Source of the DNA: Streptomyces parvus
GTDB lineage: Bacteria; Actinomycetota; Actinomycetes; Streptomycetales; Streptomycetaceae
Reading direction: 5' to 3'
Length of the DNA: 64,000 bases
Assembly (NCBI RefSeq): GCF_032121415.1
Contig: NZ_CP135079.1
Span: 3,410,001-3,474,000, forward strand
Below the pieces are notes generated by a model. The model searched no databases, was not told the DNA's origin, and saw only the letters and a program-made list of their open reading frames with translations. This document shows, piece after piece, positions 32,028-41,555 of this stretch. The number at the start of each line of letters is the position of its first letter. The first letter of the stretch is position 1. The translations under genes were made by a program, and so were the position numbers.

Positions 32028-32999
32028 TCAGACGGCCGGGGTCTTCTCCGGCTCGGCGGGCTCGGCGTCAGCCAGGGCCGCGAGGAATCGCTCGGCGTCC
32101 AGGGCGGCGGAGCAGCCGGTGCCCGCTGCCGTGATGGCCTGACGGTAGGTGTGGTCGACCACGTCGCCGGCGCCGAAGACGCCGGTGAGGTTGGTACGCG
32201 TGGAGGGTGCCTCGACCTTCAGGTAACCCTCGTCGTCGAGCTCCAGCTGGCCCTTGAAGAGCTCGGTACGCGGGTCGTGGCCGACGGCGATGAACAGTCC
32301 GGTCACGGGGAGGTCGGAGGTCTCGCCGGTCTTGGTGTTGCGCAGGGTCAGACCGGAGAGCTTCTGGTCGCCCTTGATCTCGGCGACCTCGCTGTTCCAG
32401 GCGAACTTGATCTTCGGGTCGGCGAAGGCACGGTCCTGCATGGCCTTGGAGGCACGCAGGGTGTCACGGCGGTGGACGATCGTGACGGACTTGGCGAAGC
32501 GGGAGAGGAAGGTCGCCTCCTCCATCGCGGTGTCGCCGCCGCCGATCACGGCGATGTCGTGCTCCTTGAAGAAGAAGCCGTCGCAGGTCGCGCACCAGGA
32601 GACGCCGCGTCCGGAGAGGGCGTCCTCGTTGGGCAGTCCGAGCTTGCGGTGCTGGGAACCGGTGGTGACGATGACCGACTTGGCACGGTGGACGGTGCCC
32701 GCGGTGTCGGTGACGGTCTTGATGTCACCGGTGAGGTCGACCGCGACGACATCGTCGGGGATCAGCTCGGCGCCGAAACGCTCCGCCTGCGCCCGCATGT
32801 TGTCCATGAGCTCGGGGCCCATGATGCCGTCCTGGAAACCGGGGAAGTTCTCCACGTCGGTGGTGTTCATCAATGCACCACCGGCCGTGACGGCGCCCTC
32901 GAAGACCAACGGGTTCAGCGAGGCACGGGCGGTGTACAGCGCGGCGGTGTACCCGGCCGGTCCGGAGCCGATGATGATCACATTACGGACGTCGCTCAC
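32028..32999 (-). CDS. trxB: Thioredoxin reductase
   Basis: A 323-aa FAD/NADPH flavoenzyme. It shows [16 protein letters not shown] (FAD), the redox centre WCATCDGFF (cysteines near 136 and 139), [10 protein letters not shown] (NADPH) and [10 protein letters not shown]. It transfers electrons from NADPH to thioredoxin. The GTG has GAGGAAG upstream. It is 46 bp ahead of trxA in the same direction. Confidence 0.98.
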   Translation of the reverse strand: MSDVRNVIIIGSGPAGYTAALYTARASLNPLVFEGAVTAGGALMNTTDVENFPGFQDGIMGPELMDNMRAQAERFGAELIPDDVVAVDLTGDIKTVTDTAGTVHRAKSVIVTTGSQHRKLGLPNEDALSGRGVSWCATCDGFFFKEHDIAVIGGGDTAMEEATFLSRFAKSVTIVHRRDTLRASKAMQDRAFADPKIKFAWNSEVAEIKGDQKLSGLTLRNTKTGETSDLPVTGLFIAVGHDPRTELFKGQLELDDEGYLKVEAPSTRTNLTGVFGAGDVVDHTYRQAITAAGTGCSAALDAERFLAALADAEPAEPEKTPAV

Positions 33000-33124
33000 G
33001 GGTTTCTTCCTCGTTTCTGCAGACTGCCTAACTGCCTACGGGGTCGGTCAACGACTCACACCCCACCCAACGGATCCTACGGCTGATGCATTCCCGAACA
33101 CGCCGCGGCGGTCGCGGACGGCCT

Positions 33125-34090
33125 TCAGGGGCGGTTGTAGGAGCGTGCGAGCAGCAGCTGACCGGGGGACTCCGGAGCGGTGTCCACGCAGGAGGAGGCC
33201 ACGACGTAGGCCTGGACGCGCGAGGAGTCGCTCGTGTGCGGAAGGACGACGAGATAGGCGTCCGTTCCCCGGTATGTCCCCTCGTCGAGGGCGAGGGCCG
33301 GCGTGGTGCGGCCCGTGGCCTTCTGCACGCAGGAGGGCACAGCGACGACGGGAGCCTTCATAGGGCTCCTGGAAGGCTCTGCTTCGGGGGTGAGGGCTTC
33401 GCTCGACGACTTGGTGTCGGCCTCCGGCGGAACCTTCTTGACGCCCGGGCTCTTCTGGCTCGCCTCATCGCCGATGAGGTCTCGCACCTGGGCTTCGAGT
33501 GTGCCGTCCGCGTAAGCGGGCGCGCTGCTGTCCGCCGCACTGACTCCGCTGTCGGTATCCGACGTGGACGCGTCGCCGGACGGGGCGAGGGACTGGAGGA
33601 AGAAGACGCTCATCCCGATGACCGCGGCGCCGAAGGCGGTGCCGAGGACCACGGTGCGCCGACGGCGGGTGGGACGGCGGCCCGGTCCGGTCGCGGCGGA
33701 GGAACGGCCCGCAGGGCGGTCCGGGGCAGGGGCGCTGCCGGTCACGGAAGCGGACCCGGTCGCCGTCCTGTCGGTCGTCGCGCCTTCGGCGGTCGTTGTT
33801 TCACGTGAAACAACGACCGGCTCGTTCTCCGTGGAAGGGGTGGGGCGGGCTTCCGCCGCCAGGGCCGCGTCGATGCGGGCGGCGATGTCCTCGGGCATCG
33901 GCTCGGCGTCGGGCATCGTCCCGAGCAGTCCGCGGATCTCCTCCAGGGAGTCCCGGACCTCTGCGCAGAGGTCGCACTCCGCGAGGTGCTGCTGGACTTC
34001 CGCGGTCCGGGAAGGGGCGAGCAGTCCCTCGGTGAGATCGGAGATCTCGGAGACCTCCGGGTGCTGAGCCGTGTCGGCCGTGGGTGTCAC
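33125..34090 (-). CDS. Anti-sigma factor for SigM-type sigma, zinc-finger type
   Basis: A 321-aa protein. The N-terminal 75 residues form a zinc-finger anti-sigma domain, with HLAECDLCAEV supplying the HxxxCxxC ligands. A low-complexity linker follows, then one membrane helix (about 130-150, VVLGTAFGAAVIGMSVFFL), then an extracellular region with two cysteines (VPSCVQK, SSCVDT). It should hold SigM at the membrane until a signal releases it. The GTG overlaps the sigM stop (GTGA), so they are coupled. A parS lies in the linker-coding sequence, read V-S-R-E-T. Confidence 0.9.
   Translation of the reverse strand: MTPTADTAQHPEVSEISDLTEGLLAPSRTAEVQQHLAECDLCAEVRDSLEEIRGLLGTMPDAEPMPEDIAARIDAALAAEARPTPSTENEPVVVSRETTTAEGATTDRTATGSASVTGSAPAPDRPAGRSSAATGPGRRPTRRRRTVVLGTAFGAAVIGMSVFFLQSLAPSGDASTSDTDSGVSAADSSAPAYADGTLEAQVRDLIGDEASQKSPGVKKVPPEADTKSSSEALTPEAEPSRSPMKAPVVAVPSCVQKATGRTTPALALDEGTYRGTDAYLVVLPHTSDSSRVQAYVVASSCVDTAPESPGQLLLARSYNRP
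33798..33811. other. parS: parS site inside the anti-sigma gene
   Basis: An exact GTTTCACGTGAAAC within coding DNA, extended to a 22-bp or longer palindrome (CGTTGTTTCAC with GTGAAACAACG). It falls in the disordered linker just ahead of the membrane helix. Confidence 0.95.
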
Positions 34091-34803
34091 GGGTGCCCAC
34101 CTCCTCCCTTCGTACCGGCAGGATCGCTTGCTCCTGCGTCTCTGGGGCCTGACGCAGGTGGGACGGATGCTTCGTGCGTCTGGTTCCTTCCGTCCGCGTT
34201 GTTCGCCTCGCCGGGGGTCCGTCCCCCGGTTTCCGCGCGCAGATGGCGGACCAGGGGCGCCAGTCTCGCCCGGCCCCGGGCGCACCGGCTCTTCACGGTG
34301 CCGGCCGGCACTTCCAGGATGCTGGCGGCCTCCGCGACGGGGTAGCCCTGCATATCGACGAGGACCAGGGCAGCCCGCTGTTCGGCGGGCAGTGTGTCCA
34401 GGGCTTTCTGGAGCTGACGGTGGAGGTCCTGCCGCACGGCGGGGGCCTCGGCGGATTCGTGGGGCTCCAGGAGCTGATCGAGCCGTTCGGTGTCGTCCAC
34501 GGGGGACGTCTTGCGGGAGGCGGCCTTGCGTACCCGGTCGAGGCAGGCGTTGACGGTGATCCGGTGGAACCAGGTGGTGACGGCGGACTGGCCGCGGAAG
34601 GTGTGGGCGGCGCGGAAGGCCTTGACGAGGGCGTCCTGGACGGCGTCGGCCGCTTCCTCCCTGTCCCCCAGGGTCCGCAGTGCCACGGCCCAGAGCCGGT
34701 CGCGGTGTCGCCGTACGAGTTCACCGAACGCGTCGGGGTCGCCCGCCACATGCTGGGCCAGCAGGTCCGAGTCGCTCGGTGCCTCTGGTGGAACGGAATC
34801 CAC
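34087..34803 (-). CDS. sigM: ECF RNA polymerase sigma factor SigM
   Basis: A 238-aa extracytoplasmic-function sigma factor. Region 2 contains DRLWAVALRTLGDREEAADAVQDALVKAFRA, and region 4 contains VDMQGYPVAEAASILEVPAGTVKSR, a helix-turn-helix. It has an unusual C-terminal extension (about 50 residues, Gly/Ala/Pro-rich). The placement upstream of trxB and downstream of the murJ block identifies it as SigM by synteny. GTG at 34803 (VDSVPPE) has GGAGGGGGAG upstream; GTG 34836 is an alternative. Confidence 0.92.
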   Translation of the reverse strand: MDSVPPEAPSDSDLLAQHVAGDPDAFGELVRRHRDRLWAVALRTLGDREEAADAVQDALVKAFRAAHTFRGQSAVTTWFHRITVNACLDRVRKAASRKTSPVDDTERLDQLLEPHESAEAPAVRQDLHRQLQKALDTLPAEQRAALVLVDMQGYPVAEAASILEVPAGTVKSRCARGRARLAPLVRHLRAETGGRTPGEANNADGRNQTHEASVPPASGPRDAGASDPAGTKGGGGHP

Positions 34804-35010
34804 CGTGCTCCCCCTCCGAACCGGATCCGATGTCACATATGGGTCGCGCCCGGTGGAGCGGTGCGACGGGAGAAGCCTGCCGTCACGGGCGTGACGGCCG
34901 CAACCCTTGTCGCCGCGGGTGCTCGGCGGGACGGACGGTCCGCCCCACAGTAGCGGTCGGGTGGGGGCGGTGATCACGGGCCGGTACGGGGATCCCGCAC
35001 CGGCCCGTGA

Positions 35011-36741
35011 TCAGCCGAGGACGGAGATGTCGGTGATGCCGCCGCGGTATCCACCCGTGCCGTCCGACGGGAGTTCCGTGATGTGGATGAGGACGTAGCG
35101 CGTGCGGACGGGCTCGTCGAGCGTCTCCTTGAGCGTCGACCCGGCGACTGTCCGCTTGACGATCTGCTGGTCGAAGTCGGCCGTCGTGGAGGGGGCCGAG
35201 GCGTCCGGGGACGCGGCGGAGACGGTTGTCGTCTGCCCGCTGCGGTACATGGACACATCGACTCCGGAGACGTCCCGCACCTTGCCGAGGTCGACGATGA
35301 CGCCGCTGCCCTGCTTGCGCTGGGGGAGGTTGCCGAAGTTCGCGAAGCCCTCGTAGCGCGGGGTGACCCAGTGCGTTCCCCGGTCGCCGTCCACGGTGTT
35401 CGCCACCTCCCCCTGCTTGATTCCGGAGCCGTCGGGCGTGAACTCCGTGGCCCCCGCGATGTCCAGGGGTTCGGCGGACGGTGCGGGCTTGTCGTCCTTG
35501 TTCTTGTCGTCCTCGTTGGGCTCGGTGACGCCGGTGTCGCCGGAGCCCTTGGTGCGGTCGAGCAGCGCCTCCGCGAGCTGCCAGCTGCCGAGGCCCAGGG
35601 CGGCGATGAGAAGAGCGGACACGGTCCACTTGAGGACGCGGCCGGTACGGCTCTGCAGGGGCGCCGGAGGGGCCGGCATCACGGGCTGCGCGACGGCGGA
35701 CGGGTGGGAGGACGGGCGTCCGTACGTGCCCTGCTGATAGGTCGTGCGCTGGTAGGCCGGCGGCGCGGTGAACGTGGGCTCCGGCGGAAGGATGCGCGGC
35801 ATCGCCGCGACGGCCTTGGCCAGCTCGTCCGGGGTGGTGCAGGGCGGTTCCTGGCGGGAGGCGGTGGCACCGTCGTTGGCGAGTGCCCGCATGGCGAGCT
35901 CGGAGAGCCCGCGGTGGACGCCGGCCCGTACCTGGTCGGGGGCGATGAGGCCCAGGCCCTTGGGCAGACCGGCGAGTCCGTGGGCGTCCTCGCCGTACGG
36001 CCAGCGGTGGGTCAGGGCGGCGTAGAGGAGGGCGCCGATGGCCTCGGTGTCCGTACGGAGGGGGCGCTCGGCGGTGATGCCCCGCAGGGCGGCGTTCACG
36101 GCGAGGCCACGGATGCGGTACTGCCCGGTGGAGCTGCGCAGGACCGCGCCGGGGGTCAGGCGCAGATGGGAGAGGCCCTCGCGGTGGGCGGCGGCCATCG
36201 CCTGGGAGAGCTGGCTGACGAGCTGGTAGGCGTCGTGGGCCTCCATCGGCCCGGCGGCCAGCAGAGCGGTGAGCTCGGTGGCATCCGGCAGCCATTCGTG
36301 GACCACGTAGACGAGGTCGTTCTCCTCTACGGCGTCCAGGACCTGGACGAAGCGGGGGTCCCCGAGCAGGGCCGAGGAGCGGGCTGCGGCCAGCACCGAG
36401 CGGGCCCGCGGGTGGTCGGCGGGAAGCAGATGGACGCCCACCGCCCGGCGGAGCTTCTCGTCGACCGCGCGCCAGCTGCTGAAGCCGTCCAGGCGGGTGA
36501 CGCACTCCTCCAGGCGGTAGCGCCCGGCGAGTTTGTGACCGCTGTGCAGATCGGGTGACGCCGGAACGGCCTGGGAACGCTTCTGCCCACCGTCCGTGTT
36601 CTCGGCGTCCTTGGGGCTCGCGCCCTTGGTTTCCTCGGCTTCCGCCGTCCCGTCGGTCGTGGCCTCGTCCGCCTTGGCGGTCAGCGGCTCGTCGCCGCTG
36701 TTGTCGGCCACGTCGACGGCAGCCGTGCTACGTTCCGCCAC
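35011..36741 (-). CDS. Membrane pseudokinase with extracytoplasmic discoidin-like domain
   Basis: A 576-aa protein. Residues 65-310 resemble a protein kinase (AGRYRLEECVTRLDGFSSWRAVD, YVVHEWLPDATELTALL) but the catalytic residues are missing: HLRLTPGAVL replaces HRDxKPxN, and RIRGLAV replaces DFG. One membrane helix (about 372-392, VSALLIAALGLGSWQLAEALL) leads to a beta-rich outer domain (about 430-576) of coagulation-factor 5/8 discoidin type. It follows murJ. In mycobacteria MviN/MurJ carries a fused pseudokinase that recruits FhaA; here the module is a separate gene. A regulator of lipid II flipping is a fair inference. Confidence 0.85.
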   Translation of the reverse strand: MAERSTAAVDVADNSGDEPLTAKADEATTDGTAEAEETKGASPKDAENTDGGQKRSQAVPASPDLHSGHKLAGRYRLEECVTRLDGFSSWRAVDEKLRRAVGVHLLPADHPRARSVLAAARSSALLGDPRFVQVLDAVEENDLVYVVHEWLPDATELTALLAAGPMEAHDAYQLVSQLSQAMAAAHREGLSHLRLTPGAVLRSSTGQYRIRGLAVNAALRGITAERPLRTDTEAIGALLYAALTHRWPYGEDAHGLAGLPKGLGLIAPDQVRAGVHRGLSELAMRALANDGATASRQEPPCTTPDELAKAVAAMPRILPPEPTFTAPPAYQRTTYQQGTYGRPSSHPSAVAQPVMPAPPAPLQSRTGRVLKWTVSALLIAALGLGSWQLAEALLDRTKGSGDTGVTEPNEDDKNKDDKPAPSAEPLDIAGATEFTPDGSGIKQGEVANTVDGDRGTHWVTPRYEGFANFGNLPQRKQGSGVIVDLGKVRDVSGVDVSMYRSGQTTTVSAASPDASAPSTTADFDQQIVKRTVAGSTLKETLDEPVRTRYVLIHITELPSDGTGGYRGGITDISVLG

Positions 36742-36870
36742 CGTCGTTCCTGCCTCCCCATCCGTTGCGCGATGCCAGCCAGCTCTGCACAGTCACGCCA
36801 ATTGTGCCCACACTCCGGCGCTATGCACGACACGCGGAGTGCGGCGATGGTTGTGCGGGCGGGTGCTCAT

Positions 36871-39030
36871 TCAGCGACCGAGCCGTCCACGGACCATGCC
36901 GACCAGGCCGTTGACCTCCTCGATACGCATCTTCTTCGCCGCGACGAAGAAGAGGCCCAACAGGAGGACGCCGCCGCCGATCAGTGCGGCCAGGGAGCCC
37001 AGGGCGCCGGTGCCGACCAGTTCCAGGATGCCGAACCCGACGGCGCCGCCGACCAGTGCGGCAGGCACCGCGGCCATGCAGAGACGCGCGTAGGTCCGCA
37101 CGATGTGCGCGCCGTCCAGGTCGCCGCCCAGCCGGTTGCGCAGCCGGCGCCAGGCGACGCCGACGCCCACGGCGTAGGCCAGGCCGTAGGAGAAGGCCAT
37201 GCCGACGACCGCCCAGCGGGCGGGCAGGACGACGTAACAGAGAGCGGAGGCCGCGGCGTTCACTGCGGCCACGATGACCGTGTTGTAGAAGGGGGTGCGG
37301 GTGTCCTCGTAGGCGTAGAACCCGCGCAGGACGACGTACTGCACGGAGTACGGGATCAGACCGAGCGCGAAGGCCATGAGGATGAAGCCCATGGAGCGGG
37401 CGGCCTCGGCGCCGCTGGAGGCGTACAGCAGGGTGCACATCGGCAGGCCGAGCGCGAGGAAGGTGAACGCCACCGGCACGATCGCGACGGCGGAGTTGCG
37501 CAGTCCCTGCGAGATGTCGTCGCGGACCGCTCCGGGGTCGTTGTCGTGGGCGGCCCGCGAGATGCGGGGCAGCAGCGCGGCCATGACGGAGACGGTGATG
37601 ATGGCCTGCGGCATGCCCCAGATCAGCTGGGCGTTGGAGTAGGCCAGGAAACCGGTGCCGTCCCTGCCCGAGAGCTTGCCCGCCGCCGTGGCGAGCTGGG
37701 TGACGACCAGGACGCCCGCCTGGTTGGCCAGGACGAACAGCACGGTCCACTTGGCCAGTTTGACGGTCTTGCCGAGGCCGTGGCCCTTCCAGTCGAAGCG
37801 GGGGCGGAAGCGGAAGCCCGTCTCGCGCAGGTAGGGGATCATCGCCAGCGACTGGACGACGAGTCCGAGCAGGGTGCCGATACCGAGCAGGCGGACGCCC
37901 TCCGGCGGGATGGTGTCGACGCCCATCTGCGATTCGGCGGAGGTGCCGTAGACCCAGATGAACAGCCCGAACGTGATGATCATGACGATGTTGTTGAGGA
38001 CCGGGGTCCACATCATCGCGCCGAACTTGCCGCGGGCGTTCAGGATCTGACCCATCACCACATGCACACCCATGAAGAAGATGGTGGGCAGGCAGTACCG
38101 GGCGAAGGTGACGGCGACGCTGTTGGCGGCCACGTCGTCGGCGATCGTGCTGGACATCAGCTGGATCAGCACCGGTGCGACGAGGACCGCGACGACGACG
38201 ATCAGGCCGAGCGCGACCATCACCAGGGTCAGCAGGCGGTTGGCGAAGGCCTCGCCGCCGTCCTCGTCGTCCTTCATGGCGCGGACGAGCTGGGGGACGA
38301 AGACCGAGTTCAGACCGCCGCCGACGGTGAGGATGTAGATCATCGTCGGCAGGGTGTACGCGATGGTGAAGCTGTCGCCGAGCATCGCGGCACCGAGTGC
38401 GGCGGTGATCACCAGGGAGCGGACGAATCCGGTGAGCCGGGAGACGAGGGTGCCGGCGGCCATGACCGCGCTGGACTTGAGGAGCCCGGAGACCTTGCCG
38501 CCGCCCTTGCCGGGTGCGGGTGCGGGAGCCGGTTCGGGCTGGGGCGGTACCGGAGGCTTCCCCGACCCCTCCTGATCCCGGAAGAGGTGCGCGAAGGCGT
38601 CCGGCTCCTGCCGGTCGTCCGAGGCCTGGGTCACGAGGTCGTCGACGCCGACGAACTGCGTGGTCGCCGGACGGTCTCCGTACGGCAGGTGCCGGGAGGG
38701 CCCCGAGGGCTCGGGGGGCGGGGTCCGGGCCCAGATGCGCGGGTCCGGGGCGTACGGGGCGGGAGGCGGCTGCTGGTAGAGCGGCGCCGGTTCCTGGTAG
38801 GTGCCGGGAGGCGGCGGCGGGTGGGCGGCGCGGTCGTAGAGCGCCTCGTCCACCGGGTCCTGGGCGGTCAGGTCCTGCGCCCGGTAGGGATCGTCGTCGT
38901 AGGCGTGCTGGAGGTACGGGTCCGGCGGCACGGAGCCGTCCTGGCCCACGCCAGGAGGAACCGGAGGCCCGCCCGGAGACGCTGCTCCGCCCGCGCCCTG
39001 CCCGCGGTCACCGTCGTACGGCGCGTTCAT
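36871..39030 (-). CDS. murJ: Lipid II flippase MurJ (MviN)
   Basis: A 719-aa protein. The first 190 residues are a Pro/Gly/Tyr-rich cytoplasmic extension; then come about 14 membrane segments of the MOP superfamily, starting VMAAGTLVSRLTGFVRSLVI and including the conserved GGGLNSVFVPQLVRAMKD. It flips the peptidoglycan precursor lipid II to the outer face. The ATG at 39030 (MNAPYDGD) has GAGGTAGGGG upstream; a TTG at 39084 overlapping the DUF6049 stop is possible but has weaker support. It is followed by the pseudokinase gene 130 bp downstream. Confidence 0.95.
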   Translation of the reverse strand: MNAPYDGDRGQGAGGAASPGGPPVPPGVGQDGSVPPDPYLQHAYDDDPYRAQDLTAQDPVDEALYDRAAHPPPPPGTYQEPAPLYQQPPPAPYAPDPRIWARTPPPEPSGPSRHLPYGDRPATTQFVGVDDLVTQASDDRQEPDAFAHLFRDQEGSGKPPVPPQPEPAPAPAPGKGGGKVSGLLKSSAVMAAGTLVSRLTGFVRSLVITAALGAAMLGDSFTIAYTLPTMIYILTVGGGLNSVFVPQLVRAMKDDEDGGEAFANRLLTLVMVALGLIVVVAVLVAPVLIQLMSSTIADDVAANSVAVTFARYCLPTIFFMGVHVVMGQILNARGKFGAMMWTPVLNNIVMIITFGLFIWVYGTSAESQMGVDTIPPEGVRLLGIGTLLGLVVQSLAMIPYLRETGFRFRPRFDWKGHGLGKTVKLAKWTVLFVLANQAGVLVVTQLATAAGKLSGRDGTGFLAYSNAQLIWGMPQAIITVSVMAALLPRISRAAHDNDPGAVRDDISQGLRNSAVAIVPVAFTFLALGLPMCTLLYASSGAEAARSMGFILMAFALGLIPYSVQYVVLRGFYAYEDTRTPFYNTVIVAAVNAAASALCYVVLPARWAVVGMAFSYGLAYAVGVGVAWRRLRNRLGGDLDGAHIVRTYARLCMAAVPAALVGGAVGFGILELVGTGALGSLAALIGGGVLLLGLFFVAAKKMRIEEVNGLVGMVRGRLGR

Positions 39031-39080
39031 CGAAACCCCTACCTCATCGTCCCCGGCCGACCGGCCACGACAGACATCGC

Positions 39081-41375
39081 TCAACGGTCCACTTTCTCAC
39101 CCGTTCCCGACGGGGCCCCGCTTTCCGGTCCGGTGTCCGGAGCCGGGTCACTCGGCTGCTCGGGTCCACCGCCGTTGCCGTCGGCCGTGTCGCTTGCCAC
39201 GGCGCGCTTGCGGTGGCTGTACATCCTGATGCCGGCCAGCACCAGAAGGAGCAGTCCGCCGGCGATCACGAGCAGCACGGTGGGCGTCACCTCGGAGACC
39301 TTCACGGTGAAGGTCATCTCCTTGCCGTACGGCGTGCCGTCCTCCGTGAACAGCCGGGCGGTCACCTGGGCCCGGCCGTTGGCGCTGGTCGCCGTGTCGA
39401 ACTTCACGGACTGGCTGTGCCCGCCCGCGATGGCGACCGGCAGTCTGGCCGTGGTCCCGTCGTCGTTGAACTTGAGCCGGATGTTGTCCGAGGTCAGCTG
39501 GAGATGCAGCCGGTCCACGCCCTGCACCAGCTTGTTCTGCACGGTGACCGGAATGGTCGCGCTGCGCCCGGAGAGGGTGACGTCGGACTTCTCGATGAGC
39601 TGCACCTCGGAGGTGAGGCTCTGCAGGTAGTCGCGGACCGCGTCCCGGTACTGCTGCGCCTCCAGGGACCGCCCGCGCCAGGACGTCGACATCGAGCGGT
39701 TGACGGCGTTGCCGAAGGGCGTCACCACGCGTTCGGGCTGCGTCAGGATCGTCTCGAAGCTGTCGAGGGACCCCTGGGTCGTACGGATGTCCTGGAACGC
39801 CTGTGTGGGCAGTTCCTGGGCGCGGAGCTTCTTCGGGTAGGCAGAGGCGCGGGGAACCTTGGTCGTGGCCCTCGGGTCGGGCTTCACCTCGGCGGCGGCC
39901 ACCAGGTCGAGGGGCTGCGTCCACCTGTTCCCGGACAGCCCCTCCAGGGCGCGGGCCATCGTCTGGGCCTGAGCGGCGGTGGGCATCCGCGGCGGGGCCA
40001 CGACGATGCTGCGCTGGTTGTCCGGCGCCTGCTCGGTCAGCGCGAGGGTCTGCGCGAGGAACTTCTGGACCGCGAGGGTGGAGGCGCCCGCCCTCGACAT
40101 ATCGCCGTCGAACAGGGTCGACAGCCGGGCGTCCGCGACGACCGCGGTGGTTCCCCCGCCGATCGGCCGCGCCGCGCTCGGCGTGTACGGAAGCGCAGCG
40201 GTCTCCCGGAAGCTGTCGCTGCGGGCGATCACGTTGTGGGCGCCCGCCGACGTCGCCACATCGACGATGGAGGAGTCCACGGCGCCGTTCACGGGCCAGG
40301 CGAAGTCGGTGGACGGCTTCACATGGAGGATGGTCTCCACCGTGGTCGCTGCCACCGCGGAGGCGTTCTGCAGATGACTGAGCGTTCCGGAGACCGCCTT
40401 GCCGCGGTGGGCGATGGAGGCCAGATCCGGGTCGGCGAACGGCAGCGCGATCACCTTGCCGTCCTCGACCACCTTCTCCAGATCGGTGAGCCACTGCTTG
40501 GCGAGCGCCTGGTTCCTGCCCGGGACGGTCGTGTCACCCGACTCGACCTCGTACTTCCCGGCCATCGCCGCGACGCTCGCCAGGAGGTCCGGGTCGATGA
40601 CCCAGGTCACGGGCAGCCGGCTGCCCAGGGCCACCATCTGCTCCAGCCGGCCGCTGGGCGCCAGCTCCTTGGCCAGGTCGTCGTCGGTGAACACGGGGGT
40701 CTGCTGCTCGTCCGAGCGGGTCTCCGCCGTGACATGGGGAGACGCGATCAGCGGCCAGAGGAAGGTGAGCTTCGTCCTCTTGTCGCTCGCTTCGGGCTGC
40801 CAGGGCAGGAACGAGCGCTCGATGCCCAGCACCTGCTGGTAGGGGGCCGTGGTCGTCCGGCCGGAGACCGAGACGCCGAGCTGGTAGACGCCCGGGTCGT
40901 CCAGGCCCAGCTTGTCGACGGGGACGGTGAGCGTGAAGTCCTGGCTGATGCCCCGGGCGAGCTTGGGGAACTTCACCGTGTACTTGTCCCCGACGGTGAT
41001 CGGGTCGGCGCCGGGAACGTACGTGGAGCGCTTCGCGGCGTCGTCGACCTCTCCGCGCCCGGTGAGTCGTGGTCCGACCCGGAGATCGACCTCGGCGCTG
41101 CTGATCGTCTCCTTGCCCCTGTTGGTGAGCGTTCCGGAGACGGTCAGGGTGTCGTCCTCCGACGGAACGCTCGGGGCGAGCGTGTTCAGGGACACATCGA
41201 CCGTGCGGGAGCCTGTGGGGGCCTTGGCGGGCGCGGCGGCCGGAGCGGCACCGGCGGCCGGAACGGCCAGGAGACCGGCCAGCAACGGTGCTCCGAGCAC
41301 CGCCGAGGCCGTGCGCCGGAGCCACCGGCGGGCAGGAGAGGGACGAGTCCCCTGGAAGTCTGCCGCCTCGGCCAC
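39081..41375 (-). CDS. DUF6049 family secreted membrane-anchored protein
   Basis: A 764-aa protein with a signal peptide (about 1-50, VLGAPLLAGLLAVPAAGAAPAA), a large extracellular region and a C-terminal membrane helix (VLLVIAGGLLLLVLAGIRMY). The N-terminal part (about 55-170) looks like an Ig-type fold (LTVSGTLTNRGKETISSAEV). This is the family called DUF6049, always found upstream of murJ in actinobacteria and of unknown function, probably in envelope assembly. GTG start at 41375. It diverges from pcnA. Confidence 0.88.
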   Translation of the reverse strand: MAEAADFQGTRPSPARRWLRRTASAVLGAPLLAGLLAVPAAGAAPAAAPAKAPTGSRTVDVSLNTLAPSVPSEDDTLTVSGTLTNRGKETISSAEVDLRVGPRLTGRGEVDDAAKRSTYVPGADPITVGDKYTVKFPKLARGISQDFTLTVPVDKLGLDDPGVYQLGVSVSGRTTTAPYQQVLGIERSFLPWQPEASDKRTKLTFLWPLIASPHVTAETRSDEQQTPVFTDDDLAKELAPSGRLEQMVALGSRLPVTWVIDPDLLASVAAMAGKYEVESGDTTVPGRNQALAKQWLTDLEKVVEDGKVIALPFADPDLASIAHRGKAVSGTLSHLQNASAVAATTVETILHVKPSTDFAWPVNGAVDSSIVDVATSAGAHNVIARSDSFRETAALPYTPSAARPIGGGTTAVVADARLSTLFDGDMSRAGASTLAVQKFLAQTLALTEQAPDNQRSIVVAPPRMPTAAQAQTMARALEGLSGNRWTQPLDLVAAAEVKPDPRATTKVPRASAYPKKLRAQELPTQAFQDIRTTQGSLDSFETILTQPERVVTPFGNAVNRSMSTSWRGRSLEAQQYRDAVRDYLQSLTSEVQLIEKSDVTLSGRSATIPVTVQNKLVQGVDRLHLQLTSDNIRLKFNDDGTTARLPVAIAGGHSQSVKFDTATSANGRAQVTARLFTEDGTPYGKEMTFTVKVSEVTPTVLLVIAGGLLLLVLAGIRMYSHRKRAVASDTADGNGGGPEQPSDPAPDTGPESGAPSGTGEKVDR

Positions 41376-41555
41376 GCGCCTACCCGTCCCTCGTCGTCGT
41401 CAGCTGCTGTCGGTCGTTCGGTTCTGCGTCCCCGCATGGTAACGAGATGCGGCGGGCCGAAGTGCTGGGGTCCATCGCACATGATCGCGGGTATCCCGCA
41501 GGGCCGCCGTAAACGATGACGTCGCGCCCGGCCCGTGCACGTACCCTTTTCTGTT

